Positions 33,730 to 44,969 of a stretch of 64,000 bases of DNA are shown here, one piece after another; positions within the stretch are counted from its first letter, which is position 1, and the number at the start of each line of letters is the position of its first letter. The notes beneath the pieces were generated by a model. It did not search any database. It was given only the letters and a program-made list of their open reading frames with translations, and was not told the origin of the DNA. Location of the stretch: assembly GCA_016648135.1 (NCBI GenBank), contig JADDOH010002554.1, positions 248,001 through 312,000 of the forward strand, written 5' to 3'. The position numbers and the translations under genes were made by a program. The stretch is from Agrypnia vestita (Eukaryota; Arthropoda; Insecta; Trichoptera; Phryganeidae).

Positions 33730-33852
33730 TCAGAATTATAATAATTTCATTGTCCGTCTGTCTATCTTTAGTAGCTTTGTGAAACGTCCATTACTTCTTT
33801 ATAGTATAAAAACTTTTTTCTTTTGTTTTCTTTTTTGAAGGGTTACAGCTAA
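33730..33852 (+). mobile_element. Helitron-like element, internally deleted
   Basis: Starts TC after A (a|TCAGAATTATAATAATTT) and ends gggttacagCTAA followed by T (33853), fitting the A|T target rule. The 3' hairpin has been lost. The shared left flank with 33250 makes the 5' end less certain. Confidence 0.5.
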
Positions 33853-33860
33853 TGTTTAAA

Positions 33861-33893
33861 TAAATGTCACGCTTTTTGTTGTCACTGCACGCC
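33861..33893 (-). mobile_element. hAT MITE end fragment
   Basis: On the minus strand CAGGGGCGTGCAGTGACAAC followed by aaaaagcgtgac, matching the left end of the element at 54296. The rest is replaced by the Helitron-like end 8 bp away. Confidence 0.55.
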
Positions 33894-33978
33894 CCTGGTA
33901 TTAATATGCTTACTTAACCGATTCATAAAACACAAAGTAGAATCCACTGGTGCTGATATTTAGCTATCTTTAAAATAC

Positions 33979-34497
33979 TGTCACGGAATCGTGACTGTGA
34001 GAGGCAAATGAATCACACAAAATTAATCAAAGTTATATTAATGACACAAAGTTACTAGATACGAATTTGATCGGATCACTGTTCTTAAATTCGCTCTAAA
34101 TATTTATAGAACATTTCACACACTTATTCACCAAACTTAAATCTTCGCTGCACTTTTTATGACTCCTAAGTAACTTGCATCTCATATACTGATGCACGTT
34201 GCTTAAATCGCTCAGGTTTGAATTTGAATACTTCTCGCCTGTCGGTAGGTACTTTTTTGATTTACTATCGCTGAAACGCACACGTTCACTAAAGCACACT
34301 GTAATTTTTCGAAAACGCAATTTTGCAAAACGCAAAAACTGCTTCGCGCGAAGCGTTCCATGTTGGTTCTCGATATATCCACAATCCGCCGGACTATCCT
34401 AGAACCTTCTAGTATCTTCCAATTTCAGTGTAAAAGATTTTGTACTGTAAAATCATCGATTACGAGTAATTGTTTCTAATTCTACCATATCGGGACA
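33979..34497 (-). mobile_element. Solo LTR, 519 bp, with 4-bp TSD ATAC
   Basis: Minus-strand LTR from TGTCCCGATATGG (34497) to CACGATTCCGTGACA (33979). ATAC occurs immediately outside both ends (33975-33978 and 34498-34501), a 4-bp target duplication as for Ty3/gypsy-type elements. U3 holds a GAAnnTTC dimer (34402-34409). No internal region is present, so the locus results from LTR-LTR recombination. A 75-79 codon frame inside is not a gene. Confidence 0.9.
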
Positions 34498-34499
34498 AT

Positions 34500-35720
34500 A
34501 CGTTTAAATTTGTCTTTGGTTGAAATTGAAAGACTGTACCTCCAGTCGTTTGCGCTGATAAGATAGCCGGCCGTTCTTCGCTATCGTGCATTTTACCTAA
34601 TAAACTCTCCCTGGGGGTGAATAAAGCCTGATATTTAATTTAAACTTTTTCATCCAACTCCTTTTGGAATTCCATCACGCATAATAAAATACAAGGCGTT
34701 TTAAAATTTGGTCCACACGATGAGCGACAAATTATCATCAACAGACGATTTCAATATTTAATTTAGAAGTGACAAAGTATTGCATTCTTACGGCCCGCAT
34801 CTACGGAACGGTATACGGTGAGATGAGTCCTTTAGATTTACTTGACATAAATCTCATTAACGAGTAAACCTTTTGTGATTTTGATCTGTAGATAAATTTA
34901 GATATCACCGCTTGTTCTAGGATTGTGATTGGTAGGACAGAATTATAGTGGAACCGTAAATACCACCAAATAATTAATCTGAAAGTTGGACAAACCAAAT
35001 CAAAAATAGTCAACGGTGGCATAAATGACTCAATGGCTTTTCTGGTAAACTCAGTCAAAGCTAGTAAACTGTACTAGAAAGAAAGAAAGAAACTATGTAG
35101 AAATTAAGGGCATGGTTCCAGCAATTTTTATTTACGTCCAATCCACAAAAGTTTTGTCAGTGATCTTTGAGGAGGGTGTAAGAAAAGTGAGTGTTGTGTG
35201 GGAAATGTGTGGGAAATCAACGATGCCCATGGGGTAAGAATCGGTAGAGAAGAATTGTTCTTGGAGCCATAACTCAAACTAAATTGTCAAGCTTATTAGG
35301 ATGATGATAATTATTGTTGTGTAATTAGCCAATATACAATGTAAAATCATGCAATGATTTTTTACGTATTTCTGTGTAGTATAATGGTCTGAAACTCATT
35401 TGTGTGCAGTTAATATCAAAGAACTGTTGAAATGTTTCAAGTGTTAAAGGTTGAAACGAAAGGACTTCTTAGAATTGAGAGGAAATTAAAATAATTTGCG
35501 AAAAAAATGCCTGTATCTACAATGGGAGCATTTTCAAGTTGCCGTAGAAACGTGATACCAGGATTAAACCACAAATCAAACAGAAAAGAGGTAAGGAAGC
35601 TTCTCAATCTGTAATATACTGACGACATATTCAACACGACCAAAAAGGCCTACGCGCAACTCTTGGCATTACCAGATACTGAAAGATGATTCTGTTAGAA
35701 TCCTCAACGACAACCTTGAA
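34500..35720. other. No recognised gene
   Basis: A minus-strand frame of 85 codons (34801-35058) and a 68-codon frame (35437-35643) have no motif I know. The rest is AT-rich. Confidence 0.35.
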
Positions 35721-35734
35721 AAAGGATGAAAAAA

Positions 35735-35820
35735 AAGAGAAAAGGGGCGAGGTTTGCGTATCAGAACAGAAGGATAGCACCGCATCTTCTCTGCCTACCG
35801 CCGCGATGAAACGGCTTGTT
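35735..35820 (+). pseudogene. LINE tail scrap
   Basis: gaggtttgcgtatcagaacag through gctacc-like sequence aligns with 55890-55970 (gatttgtgtatcaagacaga), the tail of another LINE relic. Confidence 0.35.
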
Positions 35821-35824
35821 CCTA

Positions 35825-36920
35825 AATAGGCAACACCGATATGACTGTTTTAGTGCAAATTTTTAAGTCACGTAAGTCAAATATATGTATATTAAGGGAA
35901 GAAAAGAGAGTTAGTACTAAAATACCCGGGAGACCCCATTTTTTGGAAGTAAAATATCATATAATATTTTGCGCTACGCTCGGGTCTAAGTACGACTGCA
36001 AAATTCTAAAAACAAAGCTGTCTTACAAACAAGTCCAAAACTTTCTGTTTGGTATTTCTTCACTGTATTTATTTTTACGTTTCATGCTCACGTCTACATA
36101 CCATTATTTACACAAGCATTATAAGCTTAGCATATTAGTAAACATATTAAGTTTAAGCTTAGAGACAAACAGGCAATTTGTTGTACTACTGAAGAAAATT
36201 TGGTAGATAAATATTTTTCTCAACTTAACTTGTATATCATCATAATGTCATCGATACTATTTTATAATATTATCCGCTTATTTAAGTAACTCAGTGGTAC
36301 CTATTAGACTAGGATATCGTTTAATCCTCTTATTTTAAAAGTAAGAACATTATTTTATATTAAAATGTAAATATTGTGTTACACGTTGACATCGATTGAC
36401 TGCTATGGACATTGTATGATTATACTATTTTAATTGATACATATTTAACTACACTGCATATTTTGGCTAATTTGTATATAATGTTATCATCTTAAATTTT
36501 ATAAACGGATTATGATTTTTGTTTATAATTAGTGACATTACAAGTTACATTTGTGTTACATGATTATCAATGTTTCTAATACAATTTGAATTGAAAATTA
36601 ATATGCAAAGTAATAAAACTCAAAGATGTTTCAGAACATATATTTTTTGTAGAGGGATTTATTGTATTTTATTTAAATTAAATAAATTGCTATATATTAG
36701 GCCAGGCCCTGCAGGAGACATTATTTATCCAATTAAAATAGTAATTTAACAATTAATGAAAAATGAATAATGAAGACAACTTAAATATATATATAAATAT
36801 TCCTGGAGCAGCTATGCTGATTATCATCAACAAAATCAATATTTCATTAAGATAAATTAAAGAAGTCTTACAGGGATTTAATCTATTTATATGAGAAATG
36901 TGTATGAAATACTTTTTGTA
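35825..36920. other. No gene seen
   Basis: AT-rich. A 121-codon frame at 35841-36206 has no recognisable motif. Confidence 0.4.
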
Positions 36921-36924
36921 GGAT

Positions 36925-37000
36925 GACCCAGGGCTTATGAACTGTATGAGCCGGCTTACGTGATCACTCTACATGATGCAACGTTCACCATTATAATTTT
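36925..37000 (-). repeat. Repeat B fragment
   Basis: agggcttatgaactgtatga, ccggcttacgtgatcact and caacgttcacc: the B core on the minus strand. Confidence 0.6.
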
Positions 37001-37079
37001 TTTGAATGTTATAATAAAATATATATGATCCAATTCTGATTGATATTAAAATTGATAATATTTCATTGTCCAAATATTT

Positions 37080-37270
37080 GAGTAGCTTTAAGGTCTAGTG
37101 ATTAAGGCACCCACCTAGAGTCTAGTGGAAGTGAGTTCGAGTTTCGTTCCAGGATCAAGTTTGTCCTGTTTCCAAAGCACAATTGCTTAACTTAATTTGA
37201 GAATAGTAAGGAAGAATATTTAAGTGACGTATATTCCGTGTACGCTTCTGCATTTAAAAAATATATAAAA
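37080..37270 (+). repeat. tRNA-derived SINE, copy 2
   Basis: A-box-like ggtctagtgattaaggcacc at 37092 and B-box-like gagttcgagtttc at 37135, followed by the body shared with 1856-2035 (cttaacttaatttgagaatag). Confidence 0.65.
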
Positions 37271-37376
37271 TATATCAAGGCTCATTATCATAAATAAAGG
37301 AATGTAGTCTGCTATATTATTCACATATTATCATAAACATAAAGTATCAAAAAACACAATTCTCTGTGTAGAAATA

Positions 37377-37688
37377 TCCGTCACTAACGCTACAAAGATG
37401 CTAAGCTAACCTAGATGGCGCTGATTTCACAGCCTTAACTCGCGGATGAAATATATCTCTATTTAACTGCGCTCTTTATCAAGGTACATTTTTCATGAAA
37501 ACTTACACATTTATAATAAAAAAATTATCAAATAGTTATTAAAAATATAATTTCCTACTTGATAAAAAAAATATATATAAAACATCTTTATACAAGAGAA
37601 TTGTTTTTTCACTGTATTTTGATTTACGTACAGCAAGAAATTCAAACAATTAAAAGTAGGTACGTCACTTTTGACGGGTTATATCTAA
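37377..37688 (+). mobile_element. Non-autonomous Helitron, complete (312 bp)
   Basis: Starts TCCGTCACTAACGC directly after A (37376) and ends ttatatCTAA directly before T (37689), with no target duplication: the Helitron rule. A hairpin CGTCA-ctt-t-TGACG (37663-37676) sits 8 bases before the CTAA, as expected for a Helitron 3' terminator. No Rep/helicase is encoded, so it depends on an autonomous element elsewhere. Confidence 0.75.
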
Positions 37689-37689
37689 T

Positions 37690-38495
37690 TCTGAAAATCA
37701 AATACAAATGTGATTTATCTAATAAAATAAAATCCAGACAAGAATAGAATTTTGTGAAACTCGGTGTTGCCGGGAACCGCTATCAAGCAATGGCGCGAAT
37801 ATTATATCTGTATTTATCATTATTTCGAATATACACATCTATTATATACAAATACAATTGTTGTCTAAATTTGAAGGCGAGAACTAATTTAAATGAACGA
37901 TTTTATTTAGAATGCTCTTCTAAAAAATGCGTCTGAAATGAATACGAAGTTTATTAATAAAAATAATATAGTAGGTGCTTGTAACTTAATCCACCCTTGA
38001 GATAAAGGATGGCATCGTAGATAAGAGTCGAAAGTTTTATATTTGAGTGCTTCTTTCTTGGAAATAAGGGTTTAACAAAAGATTATTTTTTTTGTAAATT
38101 CTAAATTATAATTTACGCTTGAATCTCTTCGCTTCCTCTCTGATCTTAATGACCCTAGAGAAGATCAAACTAAAGTTATATTAAGATTGTTAATAAATGT
38201 TAAGTTTAACCAAGTGATTTCACAAAAATTATATTATATTTAACCGAAATTCAAGCGAACGAGGCACCTAATTCCTGGTTTTCATTTTTGCAGGTTTTTC
38301 ATTTTATAGGTAAATTATTACTACATAACTATGTAGCAATAATTTACTATATGGGTATGCCAAGGTATTCGAAAGATAATCAAAGAAATATTCACAGATA
38401 TAATTGTAATGGTTAATAGCAAGAATAAAATAATTGAGCAGTTCCACAACGTAGAAATAGAAAACCGAAAACATGGACGAGGAGAAATAATAAAT
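37690..38495. other. No gene seen
   Basis: AT-rich non-coding DNA. Confidence 0.5.
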
Positions 38496-38497
38496 AA

Positions 38498-38756
38498 TCC
38501 CAATTATAATCATTTCGTTGTCTGTCTTTCCGTCGGTCTATACGTCTGTCTCTGTCTATCTGTTCCTGTAACTTCATGTTTGTCTGTAACATCTTTATAA
38601 TAATTTTTCCCAAAAAAAATGTTTTTATGAAAAAAAAATTCGGAATTTTTTATTTTCCGAAATTATTTTTAAATAAAATAACTTCAAACTTATTCTTTAG
38701 GAACCGACATGTAAAACTAGCGTCATTTTTGACTGGTTACAGCTAGTGATCAATAA
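38498..38756 (+). mobile_element. Non-autonomous Helitron, complete (259 bp)
   Basis: A|TCCCAATTATAATCATTTCG at the 5' end, then gtctgtctttccgtcggtc, and a 3' end tattctttaggaaccgacat, gCGTCAttttTGACtggttacag, CTAG|T. It shares its 3' terminus with copies at 20.0, 20.27, 39.5 and 43.87 kb. Confidence 0.75.
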
Positions 38757-38978
38757 AAACGTACTTAGTCTCCTGGTCTCAATTTCAGGTTCACAATTTG
38801 ATTACGCTGAATGAGCTCAAAAATTAAACTCACTGAACTGAAGATTTTTATGCCACTCCAATACTTTGTTATATCAATGTTCTTTTAGATTAAACTAATA
38901 GATAAAATATGCGGAAAAAACAAGCAAAGTCAGCAATAAAAAGAAATCAATTCAGTCATCGAGAATAACTAATTTATA

Positions 38979-39286
38979 ATCTACTGAATTCGTGTTTTTA
39001 TAGGTAACGTAGCCTATAAATCCATAGGAAACATGGTTTTGGAAGCGATATATGTACTTAATCTATAATTCAGTGCATTTCGAATTAGTATGCCCAAACA
39101 CAAGTTTAACTTTTCTGGGGACAGTTAAACAAGTATAAAAATAATTTAATATATAATTGTACTGTAACATGTATCTATTTTATTTTCAAATTTCATTTAA
39201 ATAAATAATAAGGAAAATACATTCAAAATATTTTTTAATTTTTTGTATATTGCTGCCTTTGCTTTTATACCCCACATATTAAGTAG
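38979..39286 (+). repeat. Repeat D copy 2
   Basis: ctactgaattcgtgttttta, aatctataattcagtgca and tattgctgcctttgcttttataccccac in the order seen at 8281-8472. Confidence 0.55.
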
Positions 39287-39347
39287 ATATCGATTCCGAA
39301 GTCATACTACTAAAGTTTTTCACATTTTTAACTCCCTAAAAATATAA

Positions 39348-39535
39348 TCACGTCCGTCTGACGAAGATATAGCGGTATGGAAACCGGTAGACGTAAAGTC
39401 ACATGTATAAGTAGCACAAGAATTTTTTTGATCTTTTCTTTTTCTTTACAAATAAATACTTATTCTTTAGGAACCGACAAGTAAAGGTACGTCATTTTTG
39501 ATGGATTAGAGCTAGTTATTGATGTATACCTGAAC
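39348..39535 (+). mobile_element. Helitron-like element
   Basis: The 3' end tattctttaggaaccgaca, aCGTCAtttTTGATGgattagag, CTAG|T is clear. The 5' end is probably a|TCACGTCCGTCTGACG. Hairpin has one mismatch. Confidence 0.55.
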
Positions 39536-39539
39536 AACC

Positions 39540-40725
39540 ATCTTACTATGTTAAAAAATAAACGTAGAATACTTACATATATCTTTAATAAACAAATTAA
39601 TAATTATGCACAACCATAAATTAAACCGTGTAAACATCAAAAATAAACAAAACCGTTTTACAGAATTACAACCACTTTTGTTTTGTAGCAATTTTAAATT
39701 AACAGATTAATTATAAAGTGTCCATGAGTTAAATAATTTTTGAATAGTACCAGAATTTAGATGCTTGCCCGAACATTTGAGATAAATTTGCATTTTTGGT
39801 GTGCGTATTTATATCTATCACCCCAAATGTATGTAAGAATGCATTGTCATCAACATCAAGTCGATGTGCAAAATTTCAGCTCGATTCAAAGACGGGATAT
39901 GTTTTTTCACCTCCAAGACAAGTTCTTAATTCCACAAGAAATCAAGACCAGGGGTGAACTAAATATAGGATTTAAAAAAAAAAATTGTCACGAATTGGTT
40001 CTAAATTCAAGACAGGAAAAACTTCTTGAGGACTACGAAGAGGTTGTCAAGTTTACTAGGTTTGGTCAAAAATAAGCGGATTGTATTAACTTCGCCGACT
40101 GTGAATTGTAAACAAGTCTAATTGCCGCAATTTTTGTTTTTGTGTTAGTATAGATGTACCTGACGTACCATGATATTGCTAGCTACATTGGATTTTTACT
40201 TTATTACTGAATTTCTAAAGCATTACACGCGTTTTGGTTTGCTCGACGATTTATAATTTACAAAACAAAAATTTCAAAATTTCTTGTCAAAACCAACACA
40301 TTATGATGACTCATAACTTGGCTACTCTTTCTCTTTCTCTTTTCTCTCTTCATCTTCTCGCAGTTGAAAAGAAAGATAAAAAGATAACGTGCCAACCTTG
40401 AGAGGACAGAATCGCCTAAGTACTTTTGAGAAAATAAAATAAATAATCATGAATAAATAAATAAAATTTGAGAAAAACTAAAATCAAGATGCCCCTATGT
40501 GTTAACTTGATCCATTCTGACAATCCCTTAAATCCATATCTTATTTCTAGGACTCTTTTTAGCATTGCAAGGGACTTAAATGAATACTCATAGATAAGGA
40601 AAGAAATTCGTTCGATAATACGATAGGTACTCTGTGAACCGCGAGACGCAGAAAAATTATAGATTGTCATCAGAAAAATGATGCTACTTAATATCGTATT
40701 TCGCGGATTAGTGTGTAAGCGCTTG
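39540..40725. other. No recognised gene
   Basis: A 104-codon plus frame (39761-40075) is AT-rich and without a motif. A long pyrimidine tract ending in cgcag (40327-40363) resembles a splice acceptor but no coding exon follows. Confidence 0.4.
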
Positions 40726-40728
40726 AGA

Positions 40729-40935
40729 GATGATGCCCACCCGTCCAGAAGCATATTCTCGAGTCGGCATGTGACACGTATTTTGTGAGGGTTGCGTGGC
40801 ATGTGTGAGATGAATCAGGAGAGGGAGGTACAGAAATATCAATTGCTATTGCTACGGCGACAGAGTGTTTGTATCTATTGGTGACCGGGACAGAGCTAGC
40901 CGCATCGAGCTCCTGATTGGTGGGTATCAGTCAAT
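40729..40935 (+). repeat. Repeat H copy 1
   Basis: gatgcccacccgtccagaag...gtgacacgtattttgtgag...agccgcatcgagctcc aligns with 46838-47045. The minus-strand 128-codon frame overlapping it is not a gene. Confidence 0.6.
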
Positions 40936-41088
40936 ATAGTGCCATTAAAAAGGGTGTTAGTCTCTGAGAAGAGAGAAAGAAAAGTCTGAGAGAAAGCGAG
41001 CAAGAGGATAGTCATCGCGAGATGGGTACGCAAATCATGCAGTAAAATCCTTTTTATACACTGCAAACATGGTCAAAGTCCTGAACAG

Positions 41089-41608
41089 GTGTACCCATAA
41101 GTAAACTATTATCTTTGGTGTGGAATGTTTGCTTCAGTTAAACTCAGTAAAGTGAACGTGTAGAGACGTGTTTTATACTTAATTAATTAATTAAGTAATT
41201 TAAATTTAATTTTTTTTATTACTATGTTGTAAAATGGCGGACAATCAACTGACATTTACGTCATTGCATGCTGTTTCATTTTCTATCGGGTGTTAATGCA
41301 ACGGTTGCAACAAAGAAAATTTGTGATGTGTATCGAGACGTATTGAAAGTAAATAAATGCCAACGTTGGTTTAGAAAATTTTCCGATGGTGATTTTGACT
41401 TGTCTGATAGCGATCGAAGTGGGAGCCCGGTAGAGTTTGATAATGACGCTTTAAAAACACCTAGAAGCATATTTTTCTTAAAGGTCTACCAACGAGATGG
41501 CAAAAAGTCCTATATAACTATGGAGATTAAATCGATTAAAAATAAAAATGAATGAAGTTAAATTCTTTTTTTCTTGCCACTTAAATAATTGATTACTTAT
41601 GGGTACAC
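41089..41608 (+). mobile_element. Internally deleted mariner transposon (520 bp)
   Basis: Inverted ends GTGTACCCATAAGTAA at 41089 and its reverse complement ending at 41608. The interior reads MLFHFLSGVNATVATKKICD, CQRWFRKFSDGDFDLSD and PVEFDNDAL, the DNA-binding helix-turn-helix half of a mariner transposase. It then jumps to a C-terminal LPTRWQKVLYNYGD-like end in another frame, so the catalytic D,D34D region is deleted. Flanking TA is not intact. An inactive but structurally complete miniature of mariner. Confidence 0.85.
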
Positions 41609-41746
41609 TTAATATTATGTTCGGAGGTCCAGACAGATCAAAGGACAGTGAAGTTCACTACTGAGCACACGATTATGAAGAAGATACTGAGATCTATAAA
41701 AAGAAGTTCACCGAAATATATTTAAAAAAATTGAATTACATAACGT

Positions 41747-42275
41747 ACTAGCTGTAGCGTACCCGGCGTTGCACGGGTTTAGGAATAAATTGAAAATAAA
41801 TTTGTGGGAGAAACAAAGGTTTGATTCTAACGGTATAGATTTGCATCGAAAATATGTCAGGAGGAAGGGAAGGGGTATGAGAATAGGGGGGAAATATTGC
41901 CTATGTTACTCGCCGAGTCCTAAAGAATAAGTTTTCGAATTTTGAGACAGATTTGCATGGCAAATATATCAGGGAGAGGGGAAGGAGTATGAAAATAGGG
42001 GGAAATATCGCCTTTGTTACCCACTGAGTCCTAAAGAATAAGTTTCCAAATTTTGAGTCCGATCGGTTAAACGGTACAGATTTGCATCGAAAATATGTCA
42101 GGGGGAGGGAAAGGGGTATGAGAATAGGGGGGAAATGTTGCCTATGTTACCCGTCGGGTCCCAAAGCATAAGTATGCAAAATTTGAATCGAATCTGACAA
42201 ACGGTGTAGATTTGTATAGAGAACAGACAGGCAGACAGACAGATGGACATTGAGTTTTATAGGTATAGATTTATC
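41747..42275 (+). repeat. Tandem-unit repeat F, long copy
   Basis: Begins ctagctgtagcgtacccggc, then carries units starting near 41836, 41948, 42077 and 42207 (112, 129, 130 bp apart), each with atttgcatcgaaaatatgtc, tgttaccc and cctaaagaataagt. It closes with a gacagacagacaga run and cattgagttttataggta. A shorter relative is at 18520-18775. Confidence 0.75.
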
Positions 42276-42279
42276 ATAA

Positions 42280-42930
42280 AAATTGCGATCGAAATTTGAA
42301 TTTTCAGCTTTGTGTTATAGGTAGGCCAACAAAATATGAAGTGAAAAGAACCATATGGATTTTTTCCTAATTATGCCATTCATCACTGTCGTTTCGGAAG
42401 TTTTTTCATCCAAAATTCACAGATCGCTACGGTCTATAGTCTATCTCCTCCGAAATATTTTATTTCCTCGTAACAACAAAATTGTGATATTTTTACTTTC
42501 TATAAAATTTTCAATAATCTATTTAAAATATCAAGAACAATATTTGTTATTCATATTTTAGCTCTATGTTTATTGTATCTACGCAAATGTTTTATCTCTT
42601 GGTGTATTTTTATTTTTTCCATTTTTTTAATATGCTTTTACTGATCATTATTTTTATAATTTTTTTGAAAAGTGTTTTTACGATTATTTTTACACATGTT
42701 CTCATTTTTTATTTCTTATTCTTATTTTTTTTTTGAAAAAAGTGATTTGTCTCATGAGCGTTTTTTTTTAAATAAAAAATATGCAGGTGTTCGTAAAAAG
42801 GTGTTCATAAAATACGTACTTTATGTGTAAAAGCCCACTAGTGCGTTATAATAAATAGATAAAATAAATAAATAAATAAATAAATTTACTAGCTCATTAC
42901 ACATATAGGATGTTCAACAAAAATATATAT
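42280..42930. other. AT-rich with (AAAT)n run
   Basis: No gene. An aaataaataaat microsatellite lies at 42858-42885. Confidence 0.6.
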
Positions 42931-42932
42931 AA

Positions 42933-43381
42933 TGTAAGGAGATGGTGGAATCGGAAGGAATTAGGCACTATCGAAATCTCTCAAATACTCCACAACACTT
43001 TGGAATTGACTGACACACTCTCGTAAACCTTGGAAATATCGAGGATATACTATAAATGTGTCTTGAAATGTGTGTCGAAAATCAACATACTTTGTATAAA
43101 AGGCGGAAGCAATCGCGCGCGGGACAGTCATTAATGTTTGACAAGTGCAGCATTACCGACAGATATTCGAGCGTAGGACGTGCGAAATTGAGCGGAATAT
43201 TCTCGAAAGTGATCGATGCTATCGAAACCGCGTAATAAAAAGACCAATAGACAAATAGACCAGAGATAATTAATGCAAATTACAAAATTGTAAAATAATT
43301 GTCCAGTTTTTTCGCGTCTATAATAAAAGTTTAAATCATTTTCTTGTATTTCTTTTGTCTCTTACGCCTCGTTCAGTGACA
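42933..43381 (+). mobile_element. Solo LTR, 449 bp
   Basis: Starts TGTAAGGAGATGGTGG and ends CTCGTTCAGTGACA. TATA-like tataaaagg at 43095. Related to 2510-3020. Flanks (ataa and atgt) do not form a target duplication. No internal region follows. Confidence 0.65.
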
Positions 43382-43389
43382 ATGTTTTG

Positions 43390-44640
43390 TTCAAAAAGGT
43401 GTGTAAATTTTTTGGGGTGTTTGTATACGGCAAGTCAAAATGTTTTGTTTGTTAGAACAAACAGATTTCAGTGAATAAATAGTTCACAATGCTTTTCTTC
43501 TTTCAGTATTCGTAGCCGACCTTCATAAAGTACTGTTCTTTTAGAACAAACAAAAGAAATCCTCGTATCAGGATGGCGCCCAAATCATCCGAGCCCCAGG
43601 GCGGTCGTCATGAAGTCCAGATTTAAAAGCACTTGAATCCATAGATAAAAACATTAAAAAGGTAATTTTTACTTAATATCTGCGCTGTGACAATGTGTTT
43701 TCTTTGTAGTCATATTTATAGACTAACAGAATTAAGGCAGACATGTTTTATCTGTTATTATCGTTTTTTCGTGCGTATTTGAATTAAAGGATCGTGTTAT
43801 TTTTTGCGAGGTCGATTAATGTGTGTATTTTCAGCGTCTAATGGCGTTATACATTTATTAAGAAAACCATTTATAACCCGTCAAAAAATGTCGGTTCCTA
43901 AGGAATACGTATTTATTTATTTATATAAAAAAAGAAAAAAAAAGATTTTTTTTTGCAAATGCCACGGGATTTTGGTGCTGGTCGTCTTGTTACACGTGAA
44001 ACGTGCTCAACTTGCGAAATCAAGAAGAAACGTATACTTTTCAACTATGTTTCAAGTGAAAAAAACCAATTCGCATAGAATGTTTCAACAAAATGCGTCA
44101 AAACTCTCGTCAAGAGTTTTTACCCTCAGACATTTTGAAAAATTATTGTTGGTTTCTTATTTCATTTTGTTAAAATATTATTAGTTGACTAAAAAAATGC
44201 AAATTTGCTATGATCTCATTAAGTAAAATCTATTATTTTTTTAGTTAAAATGTATCAGCAATTGGATTGCTTACATTTATGAGAAGAATATTTAATAGTT
44301 ATATATTTTTTTATAATATAATTTAGTACCTAGACATCACTTTTATTCATTTATTTTTTTAATTATTATTGTTTTTATTCTTAAAGTAGTTAATATAATA
44401 ATTTTTATATTTCCTAATACATACAGCATTGGATATATAACAAGAACATTAAATTTTTTTTGAAAAGTAAGTAGGTAACACATATTTTTAAATTTTTTTC
44501 TTAAAAGCCGTTATATTATTTTAATCCTTAATATCCGCTGGTAGTTTCATATATAATTTCATCCCGCTTTACAGCATAGAAGTTTGCGATCTTTTTTCTT
44601 TCGGAATGGTAATTTTATTTCATCTTTTCTTCTTGTGTAG
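43390..44640. other. No gene; one Helitron-like scrap
   Basis: aacccgtcaaaaaatgtcgg and ttcctaaggaatac at 43877-43910 are the Helitron-like 3' region on the minus strand with a lost terminus. A 126-codon frame (43804-44184) crosses it and is not a gene. Confidence 0.5.
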
Positions 44641-44646
44641 GACAAG

Positions 44647-44968
44647 ACAACACTGTAGTTTTCATTTTCATGTTGTTTTTTTTTTGTTAATTATTCATAG
44701 ATATTGTTTTTTTCCATTAATAATTTTATATATACATAGAAGTACGTTAAAATTAATTACTTGTCTAAATGTCATAAAATTATTGTCCTCTATTCTAAAA
44801 AACACTGTACAACACTGTAGTGTTCATTTTCATGTTAATTTTTTTTTCTTAATAATTCAAAGGTTTTGTGTTTTCCATTAATAATTATATATACATATAA
44901 AAACGTTAAATTTAATTATTTGTCTAAAAGTCATTAAATTATTATCTTCTATTCTAAAAAAATGTAGT
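44647..44968 (+). repeat. Tandem duplication, unit about 162 bp
   Basis: acaacactgtag starts at 44647 and 44809, each followed by ttcattttcatgtt, tccattaataatt, acgttaaa and cttctattctaaaaaa-type blocks. The copies have diverged modestly. Confidence 0.85.
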
Positions 44969-44969
44969 T

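Noticed and set aside
34096..34402. Short frames on both strands near 34.2 kb
   Set aside because: They lie wholly inside the solo LTR 33979-34497.
35841..36206. 121-codon plus-strand open frame
   Set aside because: No recognisable domain, AT-driven composition and no neighbouring gene signal. Left as unassigned.
38304..38613. Several overlapping frames of 60-69 codons
   Set aside because: They translate AT-rich DNA and the Helitron-like gtctgtctgtc stretch.
40327..40363. Strong polypyrimidine tract ending in cgcag as a splice acceptor
   Set aside because: The following frame closes within about a dozen codons and has no protein-like features.
40416..40802. 128-codon minus-strand open frame
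   Set aside because: Its start lies in repeat H, which is non-coding at 46.8 kb, and the rest is hydrophobic AT-rich translation without a motif.
43804..44184. 126-codon plus-strand open frame
   Set aside because: It crosses a Helitron-like end and a poly-A-rich stretch (lysine runs), so it is not credible as a protein.
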